Positions 36,534-46,033 of a stretch of 59,477 nt of DNA are shown here, piece by piece. Below the pieces are notes generated by a model. That model had not been told where the DNA came from. It worked only from the letters and a program-made list of their open reading frames with translations, and ran no database searches. Origin of the DNA: Planctomycetaceae bacterium (GTDB lineage Bacteria > Planctomycetota > Planctomycetia > Planctomycetales > Planctomycetaceae); contig JAGQPX010000127.1 of NCBI GenBank assembly GCA_020426505.1, forward strand, positions 1-59,477, given 5' to 3'. Each line of letters opens with the position of its first letter. The first letter of the stretch is position 1. Both the position numbers and the translations under genes were made by a program.

Positions 36534-37751
36534 TCAGCGTGCCTTCGCCCGCTTGATCGTGAGACTCGCATACTCCGGCAGGTCGCCGATCAACGGCTTC
36601 GCGTAGTCGAGGAACTTGCTGGAGACATTCATGCCGTCTTTGGTGAAGAAGTTGGCGGGCATCGGCCGTTCGTGATTGGCGACCTCACTGAGAGGAGCCG
36701 TTCCGTGTTGGATCTCCAACGGTGCGCCCGGTTTCGACGTCCGCTCGATCGTGACCATCACTCCGCCCTCACCGGCGAGGGCGAGTCGCACGGCTTCACG
36801 ACCGCATGAGTAGGCATTGGTGACGTCCTGTTTGACGGCCCGGTCGGCCGCACACATTTGCAGTGACTCGGTGACTTGGAACTCGCCTCGCCAGCCGAAC
36901 TCATCAGAGATCATGCGATGCAACTGCATGCCGACGCTCGCTCCCCCCATCGCACCGAACTCGACGTTGTCAAACTTGTCTTTCGTCTCCGAGGCACTGA
37001 CGGGTGAGCCGTCCGGGTTGGTGATGCCTTCGCCGCAGACAATGCTGACAAACCCGCGTTTCTGCTGGACATCGGAGACCGCTGAGAGGAAGCGACCGCG
37101 ATCAAACGGATGCTCAGGGCAAAGGATGATGTGAGGCGCGTCGCTGGACTGTTGCCGAACACAAGCCGCCGCCGCCGGGAGCCAACCTGCACTGCGTCCA
37201 ACTGTCTGAAAGATCGTGAACTGGTCGACCCGCTGCATGTCCCGCGCAAGCAAGGCTCCCTGCTGAACACTCAATGCGACATAGCGAGCAGCACTCGGGT
37301 AGCCGGGCGTGTGATCGGTGCCGTATAAGTCATTGTCGACTGTCTTCGGCACGCCGACGCCCGTCATCTCGTATCCGTGCTTATTCGCGTACTCGACGAC
37401 ACGGTGAATGGTGTCCATCGTGTCGTTGCCACCGATCATGAAAAAGTAACGAATGTCATACTTCTTGAGTTGCTTGAGAATCGGCTCGAAATGCGACTCC
37501 TGCAGCTTGAGACGGCTCGAACCCAATGCGCTACTGGGGGTCGACCGCAAAGCTTTCAACGTCGCCGGCGACTCCGCTCCAAGATCGAGCAGGAAGTTGT
37601 TGAGCACACCCTCGATGCCGAACCGCATCCCAAACACGCGGCCAATCTTCTTCGACTTCATGGCAGCATCCGCGACGCCGACCAGCGATGCGTTGATGAC
37701 CGACGTCGGTCCTCCCGATTGACCAATGATCGCATTTCCCGTGGTGGGCAT
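36534..37751 (-). CDS. pfp: Diphosphate-dependent phosphofructokinase (PPi-PFK)
   Basis: 405 residues. Phosphorylates fructose 6-phosphate with pyrophosphate, reversibly. GGPTSVINAS at 13-22, GGNDT at 107-111 (replacing the GGDGS/GGDDT loop) and PKTVDND at 135-141 with the Lys that marks PPi specificity. The rest (TPGYPSAARYVA, TVGRSAGWLPAA) matches the long form of the family. Start MPTTGNAIIG at 37751. It is bracketed by two palindromic repeats with common arms: one 62 bases upstream of its start, one just after its stop. Confidence 0.93.
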   Translation of the reverse strand: MPTTGNAIIGQSGGPTSVINASLVGVADAAMKSKKIGRVFGMRFGIEGVLNNFLLDLGAESPATLKALRSTPSSALGSSRLKLQESHFEPILKQLKKYDIRYFFMIGGNDTMDTIHRVVEYANKHGYEMTGVGVPKTVDNDLYGTDHTPGYPSAARYVALSVQQGALLARDMQRVDQFTIFQTVGRSAGWLPAAAACVRQQSSDAPHIILCPEHPFDRGRFLSAVSDVQQKRGFVSIVCGEGITNPDGSPVSASETKDKFDNVEFGAMGGASVGMQLHRMISDEFGWRGEFQVTESLQMCAADRAVKQDVTNAYSCGREAVRLALAGEGGVMVTIERTSKPGAPLEIQHGTAPLSEVANHERPMPANFFTKDGMNVSSKFLDYAKPLIGDLPEYASLTIKRAKAR

Positions 37752-37812
37752 GTGGGGTGTCTCCGTTGGTTGTCGATTCTCTGTGGTGTCTCAGTCTCAG
37801 ATTCTCTCATGA

Positions 37813-37919
37813 ATGGAGAATTGAGGAATGAGAATGGAGCTCGTTTGGATGCGGAAGAGCATGAGGTCCGCTGCTCAACTCGATTCGTACTTCTCCATTC
37901 TCTATTCTCAATTCTCCAT
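37813..37919. repeat. Palindromic repeat, upstream of pfp
   Basis: 107-bp element with inverted arms (37813-37839 and 37893-37919) almost identical to each other and to those at 36439-36527. The central 53 bases differ from the other copy. It provides the last three codons (Met-Glu-Asn) and the stop of the overlapping glutamine amidotransferase-like gene, and lies in the upstream region of pfp. Confidence 0.75.
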
Positions 37920-38669
37920 CCTGCATGCGACCCATCCGAGCAGCTGCCGAAGGAACGCAGCGTACAGATTCCCGACCTCAACGGCCACTGCGTCGTCGAG
38001 GCTCGCTGCGACTCTTTCTGGCCCCCAGTCGACGAGCGGCCCCACCCAGTGTGGTGCAACGTCGGTCATCAACGCAGCCGTGCGTCCCTCTCCATGTTGA
38101 CCGACGACCAGCAACGGGTCGACGTGCGACTGTTGCGTCAGTTCAATCGCTCCGTCATTCACCTGTGCATCAAAGTGGACCGCCTCAATGAGTACGGTTG
38201 CTTCCTGCTTCGTCGTCACTCGATTGAACCCACCGATCAACGGGGGACGCTCGTCCCACGGTAGCCCGTCGACACAAGGATGGGACGAGACACATCGCAA
38301 CAAGACGGGATGATCACAGTTTTGCCGATCGTCCGATGAAGCAATCTCGACAGGAAGGATGTCCCCGACGGGGGTGCCGTCCCAGTCGCCGCCAAGACCG
38401 TGGTACGACTCCCAACCTCCGACCATCAACAGCCCGGTCCCCTCCTCAACTTGACGGACGATTTCTCTATGCAATTCGGTTGAGACCTGCGTCGCCGGAT
38501 AGTCGCTGAGCACAATCAGCGCGTGTGGTCGGTCCAGGGTTTCCAGAGCCAAGCGTTCGTCGCTGGGGATGTAATCACATGCCCAACCCCAGTGTGCCAG
38601 CAGGCTGAGCAGATACGCGGCTGCCGTGTCACGTGACGTGTCGCCAAGGTAGAGAATCGGGTCGGCCAT
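37908..38669 (-). CDS. Putative glutamine amidotransferase-like protein
   Basis: 253 residues resembling the class I glutamine amidotransferase-like family (DUF1355-type). Rossmann-like pattern: ILYLGDTSRDTAAAYLLSLL, ALIVLSDYPATQV, GLLMVGGWESYHGLGGDW, VVGQHGEGRTAALMTDVAPH. The usual nucleophilic Cys is not present in the GGWESYHG elbow, so catalytic amidotransferase activity is uncertain. The final residues and stop come from the repeat at 37813-37919, so the natural C-terminus may have been changed by insertion. Confidence 0.75.
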   Translation of the reverse strand: MADPILYLGDTSRDTAAAYLLSLLAHWGWACDYIPSDERLALETLDRPHALIVLSDYPATQVSTELHREIVRQVEEGTGLLMVGGWESYHGLGGDWDGTPVGDILPVEIASSDDRQNCDHPVLLRCVSSHPCVDGLPWDERPPLIGGFNRVTTKQEATVLIEAVHFDAQVNDGAIELTQQSHVDPLLVVGQHGEGRTAALMTDVAPHWVGPLVDWGPERVAASLDDAVAVEVGNLYAAFLRQLLGWVACRMEN

Positions 38670-38815
38670 GAGATCGCTTGAAAGTGTCGAGAAAACAGGA
38701 TCTTAGCGACCAGACAGCATCGAGGGCAGTCATCGAAGCCGTTCCAAACTGGCGTTTGGAAACATGGTCGGTTGATTTAGAATCCCCGCGACTCCAAACC
38801 GGAAAGGAAGCCGGG

Positions 38816-40474
38816 ATGCCGAAAAAACTGGGACGCCGTGTCGTCGTGTTTGGTCGCACGATCGTGTTTGTCTGGCTGCTGTCGGTCGTCGCATGGCTAC
38901 AAAAACAGGACTCACTCGACTTGCGGGACGACGTGCATGATCTGAAGGTGATCGGTGCCATCGAGCAGATCGAGTCAGCCGAAGAGATGCAGCGACTGCC
39001 GGGGCCGATGTTCAACAACACTTTGAGTTGGATCACCAGGCATCGTCCGCAGGAGAACGCGAAGCGTGTTGCCGTGCGGACCGACTTCGTGAATTGGCTC
39101 CACGACCGTGGCCTCGACCCGGAGCGCATCAGCCAGTTCAGCGGAAAGGTGTCAGCTCCCGCGATCGGAGCGACGCCGTTCCGTGTTGTCCGAGTGCTTG
39201 ACCTTCCCGCATCGACACACCCGGTCGAAGAGGAGGCATCGCTGTGGCCATCGACGGTCAAGGAGGACGGTCCGTATTACGACGATGGGTACGGGCATGA
39301 TGAATCCCGACGTCGCATAGTCGTCACAGTGGCTCACCTGCTCGACGAATTGCAACAACTGACAGCCGAGCGACAGATCGCATACGCAACCCACGTCGAG
39401 TCGGCGAAGCTGGCGTCGTCATACCTCGTTCGTGATGAGCCAAGCTTCGTGTTCGACGTTCATGATGGACCTGACTCCTTTTCACCTGATGAGGTCGATG
39501 CGGTCAGGACGGCCGAGAATCCCGTTCCGACTCAACCGAACATTGTGTCGCTTCCATCTTCTGATGACCTCTCTTATGGCGGTCCGGCTCCGGGAGTGAC
39601 ATTCGATCCCTCCGTTGAGGAGGGCGACGAATGGGGGCCGGGTGCGCCCTACGTCGAGCGTGGACGGACGAGAATCAGTCATCGAGACAGTGAACTGGTC
39701 TTCCTGAGTGGAATGCTGATCGATGATCAGATCGACATCCGCTATGAACAGTCCATGCCTTTAGATGACGGGATGGTCCAGCAACAGGATCAGGATGGCT
39801 TTCGTGATCGCAGCCGCCTCGTCAGCGTGCCGGTCGAGACCTCCACGATGACGGCGGCCTCGTTACTGGAGTTAACCGACCCGAGCCGACCAGCGAACGA
39901 TGCATTGCTCGCACTCGGAAGCGACGCCGACCGGATGGCGTACCTTCGCCGTACCTATGGACACATGCTGCTCGAAGACGCAACCGGACTGGCGAGTGAC
40001 GGATTGACGCAGGCATATCGCAGCCTGTCGCTGTTCGGCTTCAGCTTCTCCACGCGGCGCTTCCCGCTGGCGGTGATGGTTTGTCTGGTTGCTGCGCTCT
40101 GGCAGACGTTGGCCGCGCTCGTCAGCCTGCGTCGACAGGGGATCGGCATTTTGGTAGAGATCATCGACGATGCGACGATTGAGGTGCTGATCTCAAACCG
40201 CTTCGCCCGCTTCGCTCTGTGGGTCGTGCTGCCGTTGACGGCACTCTGGGCGTCACTCCCCCTCGTGCGCCTGCCGGACAGTGAACTGCAGCTGCTGATC
40301 GTGGGCGCCGGACTCGTTGCCATGCTAGGCGTCGGTTGCGTCGGCACCGCGGAATCGAAACTGAAACCGCTCGAACTAGACGATGGCTCCTTGGTCGATC
40401 AACTGAAAGGGGCAGGCGTGCACACGTCACCCCACTTTGCGACCGATCGAGCAAACTCGCGGAGACGTTTGTAG
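38816..40474 (+). CDS. Hypothetical membrane protein
   Basis: 552 residues from ATG 38816, chosen for GGAAAGGAAG 5-14 bases upstream; the frame is open from 38678. A transmembrane helix at about 10-30 (FGRTIVFVWLLSVVAWLQ), a large acidic loop (about 35-400) with Asp/Glu/Pro-rich parts and no cysteine, then three helices near the end (FPLAVMVCLVAALWQTLAAL, ALWVVLPLTALWASLPLV, LQLLIVGAGLVAMLGVGCVG). The loop between the first and second helices may be periplasmic. No family recognised. Convergent with the topoisomerase gene downstream. Confidence 0.7.
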   Translation: MPKKLGRRVVVFGRTIVFVWLLSVVAWLQKQDSLDLRDDVHDLKVIGAIEQIESAEEMQRLPGPMFNNTLSWITRHRPQENAKRVAVRTDFVNWLHDRGLDPERISQFSGKVSAPAIGATPFRVVRVLDLPASTHPVEEEASLWPSTVKEDGPYYDDGYGHDESRRRIVVTVAHLLDELQQLTAERQIAYATHVESAKLASSYLVRDEPSFVFDVHDGPDSFSPDEVDAVRTAENPVPTQPNIVSLPSSDDLSYGGPAPGVTFDPSVEEGDEWGPGAPYVERGRTRISHRDSELVFLSGMLIDDQIDIRYEQSMPLDDGMVQQQDQDGFRDRSRLVSVPVETSTMTAASLLELTDPSRPANDALLALGSDADRMAYLRRTYGHMLLEDATGLASDGLTQAYRSLSLFGFSFSTRRFPLAVMVCLVAALWQTLAALVSLRRQGIGILVEIIDDATIEVLISNRFARFALWVVLPLTALWASLPLVRLPDSELQLLIVGAGLVAMLGVGCVGTAESKLKPLELDDGSLVDQLKGAGVHTSPHFATDRANSRRRL

Positions 40475-40536
40475 CGGCACTCGCCAGAGTTCAGGCGTGA
40501 CCAAAGGACGGCAAGGCTGAATTCTGGCGAATCCAG

Positions 40537-42465
40537 CTACACGTCCAGATCGTCAACCTCGCTCGCCTCTTCCATGATGACGCGGTAACGCTCAGAGGGG
40601 TCCTTGCCGAGTAGTTGCGCGAATGTTTCGTCCGCAGCGACGACGCTGTCCACGTCAACACGCAGCAGCGTGCGGGTCTTCGGATCGAGCGTAGTCTCCT
40701 TGAGTTGCACCGCGTTCATTTCGCCGAGGCCTTTGAACCGCTGGATGTCCGGGTTGCGATTGGCAGGCAGCGATGCCAGGATCTCGTCGCGGTCACGATC
40801 GTCTCGGGCGTACCAGCTTTCCTTGCCCACGGTGATGCGGTACAGCGGAGGCTGAGCGAGGTACAAGCGTCCCTGCTGAATGAGTTCCCGCATCTGTCGG
40901 AAGAAGAAGGTCAGCAGCAGCGTCGAGATGTGATAGCCGTCGCTGTCGGCGTCCATCAGCAGAATGATGCGGTTGTACCGAATGAGGTGCGGATCGAAGT
41001 TCGGTCCGACGCCCGCACCCAGTGCTTGCACCAAATCCTGAATTTCGTTGTTCTGCAGGATGCGGTTGAGAGCGAGCGACTCCGTGTTGAGAATCTTGCC
41101 TCGCAGTGGCAGGACCGCTTGCGTGAGCGAGTCGCGACCGGCAGCAGCGGTGCCTCCGGCGGAGTCGCCTTCCACGATGAATAGCTCTGACTCTTCCGGT
41201 TTGTTCGATCGGCAATCGAGCAACTTGCCGGGGAGGTTCGACTTTTTCGACCCCGGAGTTTTCCGGCGGACTTCACTGACCGCATCTCGACTCGCCTGCC
41301 GCGCGCGAGCTGCGAGCACGATGCGACCGATCACGGCGTCTGCAATGGACGGATTACTGTTGAGCCATGTCTCCAGAGCCGGTCGGACAATTCCGTCCAC
41401 GACGTTGAGGACTTCGGGATTGTTGAGCTTGTCCTTGGTCTGCCCCTGAAACATCGGGTCGGGATGAAACACCGAGAGAATCGTGACGATACCTTCGCGG
41501 ATGTCGTCGGGAGTGATCGTCAGGCCTTTGTGCTTGATGTTGTGAACGTCCATGTAATTCTTGACGGCCTTCGCGATGCCGCCACGGAGGCCGCTCTCGT
41601 GTGTCCCGCCGGCACGGGTCCGAATACCGTTCACATAGCTTCGGACGTGTTCGTCAGTCGACTCTGTCCACTTGAGCACGACCTCGACACGGATCGACTT
41701 CTCGTCTTTCTCGGTCAGATAGACCGGCTCGTGCACGACTTTTTTCGACTCGTCCTTGATGATCTTGTCGAGGTACGCCTTGATGCCATCGGGGTGTGCG
41801 AGTTCGTACTTCTGGTCATGAACCTCGTCTACGAAACTGATTTTCAGCCCGGCATGGATGTACGAGATATCTTCGAGGTGCTGCCGGATCGTATCGGGAT
41901 GAAAGTGGATGCGACGAAAGATTTTGTCATCGGGACGGAAGAAGATGCTGGTCCCATGCCCCCGGAAGGGACGCTCCTTCTTGACTGGAGTGGTCGGCTT
42001 GCCACGGCGGTACCGCTGCACCCATTCGTGTCCATCACGATGCACGGTCGCGACCATCTCGCTCGACAGGGCGTTGACAACCGATGAGCCCACACCATGC
42101 AGACCGCCGCTGCGTGCGTAGTTCTTGTCTGAGAACTTCCCGCCTGCGTGCAATGTAGTGAGGATGACTTCGAGGGCCGACTTCTTGAGCTTCTTATGCT
42201 TGTCGACCGGGATGCCGCGTCCGTTATCCTCGACCGAGATCGAGGTGCCGTCTTTGTGCAGCGTCACCTTGATGTTGTCCGCTTCGCCGGCAAGAAACTC
42301 GTCAACCGAGTTGTCGACAATTTCCCACACAAGGTGATGGAGACCGCGCGTGTCGACGCCGCCAATGTACATCGACGGCCGACGACGGACCGGATCGAGC
42401 CCTTCGAGGACTTCAATATCCTGAGCGGCGTAGGACTTGGGAGCAGCGTTGGTCGCGGTGGGCAT
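40537..42465 (-). CDS. Type IIA topoisomerase subunit B (GyrB/ParE)
   Basis: 642 residues, ATPase and TOPRIM subunit. GHKL ATPase: VWEIVDNSVDEFLAG, EDNGRGIPV, GGLHGVGSSVVNALS. TOPRIM: EGDSAGGTAAAGRD near 430 and DADSDGYHI near 503 (usual form DADVDGxHI; the Val to Ser change is unusual but the metal-binding Asp residues are kept). C-terminal RFKGLGEMN. The partner subunit is at 43592-46033, the two being separated by a small insert. Whether it is gyrase or topoisomerase IV cannot be decided by sequence alone; a second set elsewhere in the genome is likely. Confidence 0.93.
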   Translation of the reverse strand: MPTATNAAPKSYAAQDIEVLEGLDPVRRRPSMYIGGVDTRGLHHLVWEIVDNSVDEFLAGEADNIKVTLHKDGTSISVEDNGRGIPVDKHKKLKKSALEVILTTLHAGGKFSDKNYARSGGLHGVGSSVVNALSSEMVATVHRDGHEWVQRYRRGKPTTPVKKERPFRGHGTSIFFRPDDKIFRRIHFHPDTIRQHLEDISYIHAGLKISFVDEVHDQKYELAHPDGIKAYLDKIIKDESKKVVHEPVYLTEKDEKSIRVEVVLKWTESTDEHVRSYVNGIRTRAGGTHESGLRGGIAKAVKNYMDVHNIKHKGLTITPDDIREGIVTILSVFHPDPMFQGQTKDKLNNPEVLNVVDGIVRPALETWLNSNPSIADAVIGRIVLAARARQASRDAVSEVRRKTPGSKKSNLPGKLLDCRSNKPEESELFIVEGDSAGGTAAAGRDSLTQAVLPLRGKILNTESLALNRILQNNEIQDLVQALGAGVGPNFDPHLIRYNRIILLMDADSDGYHISTLLLTFFFRQMRELIQQGRLYLAQPPLYRITVGKESWYARDDRDRDEILASLPANRNPDIQRFKGLGEMNAVQLKETTLDPKTRTLLRVDVDSVVAADETFAQLLGKDPSERYRVIMEEASEVDDLDV

Positions 42466-42490
42466 TAAAGCTCAATCGTGAAGTAAGACA

Positions 42491-42814
42491 TTAGAGGATT
42501 TCGTCGGCAGCCAGTGGCCCCCTTTCGCTGCTGCGAACATGTAGCACGAACACTTCGTTCTCATCAACAGTGAAGATCCCTCGAAAGACTCTGCCCCTGC
42601 GAGTCTTGAATAAGAACTCTCGGATTTCGTCTTCGACCAACTGGTCTTCCTCGGCGAGTCCATAGAATTCCGGATTGTGCTCAAGACGTTCAAGTGCTTT
42701 GTTGAGAGCAAGTCGCCAGCGATCCGCCCCTTCCGGTGACCTACTTCTGATCCACTCGTGAATCTCAGCAATGTCGTGCTGTGCTCGGGGCACGAGCGTG
42801 ACGTGAAAACTCAC
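42491..42814 (-). CDS. RelE/ParE-family toxin
   Basis: 107 residues with the ParE_toxin pattern: LVPRAQHDIAEIHEWIRSRS at the start, LERLEHNPEFYGLAEEDQ in the middle and YR-like strand (RRGRVFRGIFTVDENEVFVL) followed by HVRSSER. Overlaps the antitoxin gene by ATGA. RelE-type members cleave mRNA on the ribosome and ParE-type members poison gyrase. Catalytic features do not settle which applies here. Confidence 0.85.
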   Translation of the reverse strand: MSFHVTLVPRAQHDIAEIHEWIRSRSPEGADRWRLALNKALERLEHNPEFYGLAEEDQLVEDEIREFLFKTRRGRVFRGIFTVDENEVFVLHVRSSERGPLAADEIL

Positions 42815-43059
42815 GCGGTCTCCCCGGACCGACCGGTCGACTGAAGTTCTGCAAGGACCTCTCGAAAGGGCCTTCCCTGACCGGCCTTCGCCTGAGAAAG
42901 CCCCTCAAGGACGGCTTCGATCGAGTCGGAGGTCGCCATGCGAGCAGCTCGCCATTCATCAATGCAGTCGTCGAGTGTGGCTGTTGCTTCGCCACGCTCG
43001 ATCTGTGCGTCCAAATACTCGCGAAAAGCTCGCATCTCGCGAATCGGGTCAGTCGGCAT
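42811..43059 (-). CDS. Antitoxin partner of the RelE/ParE toxin
   Basis: 82 residues, acidic and helical (REMRAFREYLDAQIERGEAT, DDCIDEWRAARMATSDSIEA). Starts upstream of and overlaps the toxin gene, the standard antitoxin-first order. A DNA-binding domain is not obvious, so the antitoxin class is uncertain. The module lies between the two topoisomerase genes. Confidence 0.75.
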   Translation of the reverse strand: MPTDPIREMRAFREYLDAQIERGEATATLDDCIDEWRAARMATSDSIEAVLEGLSQAKAGQGRPFREVLAELQSTGRSGETA

Positions 43060-43104
43060 GTCAACGAATCCTAATTCGGGGTGAAGGTTTCGCTTCCTGA
43101 TTAT

Positions 43105-43592
43105 TTATGTGTAAGGAGACGTTTGCAGGTTGCTTAACGATTCGCGTGTGCTGTTCCGTGCGATCCACTCTGTGACCTCGTGCGATTCAACGTCGACGAA
43201 AATGAGGTTCAGCGGCAATTCTGTGACCACGAATTGTCCGGCCGGCATGGACAGCAACTCTTTGAGAGCGATGTCAGAGACGGCCAAATACAGTGTCCGC
43301 GTTTGATCAAGTCGTGACAATGCCAGTTGATAAACGATGTATTGCCCCACAGCGAGATACAGTTCCGTAATCATTGACGTTCCGCCGAACGTCTTGATCT
43401 CGACAGCGATCTCATGTTGCTCTCGTTCTGCTGTGAGCACCGAAACTGCTGAAGATTCGGTCGATTCAGCGCCAAGGTCGACGAACAGCACCTGATCCCA
43501 AGGTCCAGCTTGAGCGGATCGTCGGTGATGGTCCAGCCGTCGTTCTGTAATGCCTTGACCACGGTGTCGTGGATGTTGTCGCGGGGCGGCAT
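43105..43592 (-). pseudogene. Frameshifted XisH-like gene
   Basis: Two partial products in adjoining frames make one XisH-type protein. The first (from ATG 43592: NIHDTVVKALQNDGWTITDD, then PLKLDLG) matches the family N-terminus. The rest continues in the next frame as VLFVDLGAE, QHEIAVEIKTFGG, LYLAVGQYIVYQLALSRLDQ and TLYLAVSD, the known remainder. The switch lies in a GGG run near 43498, where one extra G would restore a single frame of about 160 residues. XisH proteins have a PD-(D/E)XK nuclease-like fold and are tied to excision of DNA elements in cyanobacteria. No xisI is beside it. ATG overlaps the upstream topoisomerase stop as TGATG. Confidence 0.75.
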
Positions 43593-46033
43593 CAGGAGTT
43601 GTCCCCATATGCTGACCAGTCAATCAGCTCGATCTCCTGGCGGAGGACGCGTTTGATGCCGGTGCGGTGGCTTGTTTTGACGCCTTTGCCTCCACGACCG
43701 GTGATGTTGTACTTCATCTGGCCGAAGCTGAGTGTCTTGCCGTTCTCGTTCTCCGCACGCAGGCAGTCGGACGGGCGGGAGAGCCGCTGGGCGCCGAGAA
43801 CCTCGTCCCCTTTTTCAAGCTTGAGACCTCGCACCCCCTTGCCGGCTGCGGCGAGCACCTGAGCTTCCGCGACATCGAAGTGGATCAACCGGGCATTCCT
43901 GCTCATGAGGAACACGCTGTCGCCGGGGTAGCCCTTCTCCCCTTGATCGCGTTCTCGCATGATCTCGACATGCACGACCGAGTCGCCCGTGCGCAGACGG
44001 CAGTAGCGGCGACCATTCTTCGTTGACGGCTCGCGGAACAGGCTGAGCGACAGGCGCATGACTTGTCCCTGAGCGGTGGCGATGAAGATGTACGGAGTGG
44101 GGGGGAAGTCGTCCCATTCGATCTGATCGCCCGGAGTGAAGCGCGAGTCGGTCGTGATGGCGGCAACGATGCTCGCTCCATCCTTCAGCTTGACGTGCTT
44201 GGAAAGTGGCTCGCCGTAACCGCTGGATGGGGGAATCTGATCAACAGGCAGGGTGTAAGCCGTGCCGTCACTGGCGAAGATGATCACGTTGTCGAGCGTG
44301 CTCGTCGGGACGACGGCGAGGACTTCATCCCCTTCGCGAATTCGGAGCTTGTCGATGGAGGAGATCTTCTGCACGCGTTTGATCCAGCCTTCGCGCGAAG
44401 CGACGACGTTGGTGTTCTCCTTGACGATATACGCCTGCGGATCGAACTCTTCAATCTCTTCCGAAGAACCGATCGCCGTCCGTCGCTTGTCGCCGAACTC
44501 GTCTGCAATCTCTTGAAGCTCATTCTTGACGATCGTCCACAGACGACGCTCGGAGCTGAGGATCTTGCGGATCTCATCGGCCTGGGCCTTCTTGTCTTTC
44601 AACTCCTCAAGGATACGGTCGATCTCCAGCGACGAGATGCGGTACAGGGCGAGTTCGAGAATGGCGTCAACCTGCACCGCGTCCAGATGGGTGAACTCCT
44701 TGAGCAGTTTCTCCGCAGCGTCCTGTTTGCCCGCACTGGCACGAATGATCTTGAGGGCCTTGTCCAGCCCTTTGAAGATGATGGCAAAGCCTTGGAGAAT
44801 GTGAATCCGCTTTTCGAGTTGTTCGAGTTGGAACTGGAAGCGACGACGGACCGTTTCGAGGCGGAAGTCGAGGAAGTGACGCAGGATTTCAACGAGATCG
44901 AGCCGCTGCGGGACAAGAGCCCCTTGTTCATCGGGAACGAGTGCTGTCGCGTTGTACGAGAAGTTCTGTTCCAACGGAGTATGTTTGTAGAGATACGCCA
45001 TGACCAGTTCCGGATTCGAGCCCGGCTTGAGGTCGAGAACGATCCGCATGCCTTGTTCGAGGTCGGACTCATCGTTTGCAGCGAGCAACTGCGGCAGATT
45101 CCGCGACTCCGCAAGTTCACCGATCACGTTCAGCAGTGGACCCGTTTCGACTCCGTAGGGGACAGAGTACACGACGATCCGGTGTGAGACTTCCTTGCGT
45201 TTCTCCTTGTCCAGCCGCCATTCGGCCCGCGTTTTGATCGATCCGCGGCCTTCCTTGTAGACCTTCGTCAACTCACGACGATCCGTGACGATGCGTCCGC
45301 CCAGCGGGTAGTCGGGCCCCTTGATGTAATTCATCAATTGAGGAACAGTCGCCCCGTCATTTTGAATGAGATGGATGCATGCCTTCACCACCTCCCCCAG
45401 ATTATGCGGCGGGATGCTCGTCGCCATGCCGACCGCGATTCCCTGCGCCCCATTGACGAGCAGATTCGGGAATCGGGCGGGCAGGACCGTCGGCTCCTCA
45501 CGAACGCCGTCGTAATTGGGCCGCATGTCGACGGTCTTGTACCGCAGTTCCTGCATCAATTGCTCGGTGACGCGCGTGCAACGAGCTTCGGTGTACCGCT
45601 CAGCCGCGCAGGGAAGTCCGATCACCGAACCGAAGTTTCCCTGACCATCAACCAGTGGGACGCGGAACGTGAAGTCCTGCGCCATCCTGACGAGTGTGTC
45701 GTAGACCGCTTCCGGGCTGTGCGGGTGATAATTGCCGGTCGTGTCACCCGTGATCTTCGCACACTTGCGGTACTTGGCGTCCGATGTGAGCCGCAGGTCG
45801 TTGTACATTGCATACAGGATGCGGCGCTGCACGGGCTTGAGTCCATCGCGGACGTCAGGCAAGGCCCGCGAGGTAATGACGGACATCGCATAGTTGAGAT
45901 ACCGACGGCGGGTCTCGTCGCTCAAAGACACAAAGCGGACAGAGTCGTCGTCCTTGTTCGGGACTGGCGCATTGTCCTGTTGCCCGTTACTGCGAGATTT
46001 GGATCTCCGTGGAAGTCGTTTGCGAGCCGCCAA
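43592..46033 (-). CDS. Type IIA topoisomerase subunit A (GyrA/ParC)
   Basis: 813 residues. Breakage-reunion domain at about 40-510 with catalytic Tyr147 (AERYTEAR), [20 protein letters not shown] and GxIMGKYHPH-like [11 protein letters not shown]-terminal beta-pinwheel at about 545-800 (for example [25 protein letters not shown]), ending with a degenerate GyrA-box (TGRGGKGVK instead of QRRGGKG). The quinolone-determining stretch reads [10 protein letters not shown] (103-112) where E. coli GyrA has HPHGDSAVYD. The loss of the usual Ser83 position is notable. It begins the minus-strand topoisomerase unit. Confidence 0.93.
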   Translation of the reverse strand: MAARKRLPRRSKSRSNGQQDNAPVPNKDDDSVRFVSLSDETRRRYLNYAMSVITSRALPDVRDGLKPVQRRILYAMYNDLRLTSDAKYRKCAKITGDTTGNYHPHSPEAVYDTLVRMAQDFTFRVPLVDGQGNFGSVIGLPCAAERYTEARCTRVTEQLMQELRYKTVDMRPNYDGVREEPTVLPARFPNLLVNGAQGIAVGMATSIPPHNLGEVVKACIHLIQNDGATVPQLMNYIKGPDYPLGGRIVTDRRELTKVYKEGRGSIKTRAEWRLDKEKRKEVSHRIVVYSVPYGVETGPLLNVIGELAESRNLPQLLAANDESDLEQGMRIVLDLKPGSNPELVMAYLYKHTPLEQNFSYNATALVPDEQGALVPQRLDLVEILRHFLDFRLETVRRRFQFQLEQLEKRIHILQGFAIIFKGLDKALKIIRASAGKQDAAEKLLKEFTHLDAVQVDAILELALYRISSLEIDRILEELKDKKAQADEIRKILSSERRLWTIVKNELQEIADEFGDKRRTAIGSSEEIEEFDPQAYIVKENTNVVASREGWIKRVQKISSIDKLRIREGDEVLAVVPTSTLDNVIIFASDGTAYTLPVDQIPPSSGYGEPLSKHVKLKDGASIVAAITTDSRFTPGDQIEWDDFPPTPYIFIATAQGQVMRLSLSLFREPSTKNGRRYCRLRTGDSVVHVEIMRERDQGEKGYPGDSVFLMSRNARLIHFDVAEAQVLAAAGKGVRGLKLEKGDEVLGAQRLSRPSDCLRAENENGKTLSFGQMKYNITGRGGKGVKTSHRTGIKRVLRQEIELIDWSAYGDNS

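Noticed and set aside
37377..38264. 295-aa plus-strand frame across pfp start and the amidotransferase-like gene
   Set aside because: Overlaps two real minus-strand genes and a repeat, with no family-like sequence.
44063..45187. 374-aa plus-strand frame inside the topoisomerase A gene
   Set aside because: Antisense shadow of a well-supported enzyme. It arises from the high GC content and codon bias.
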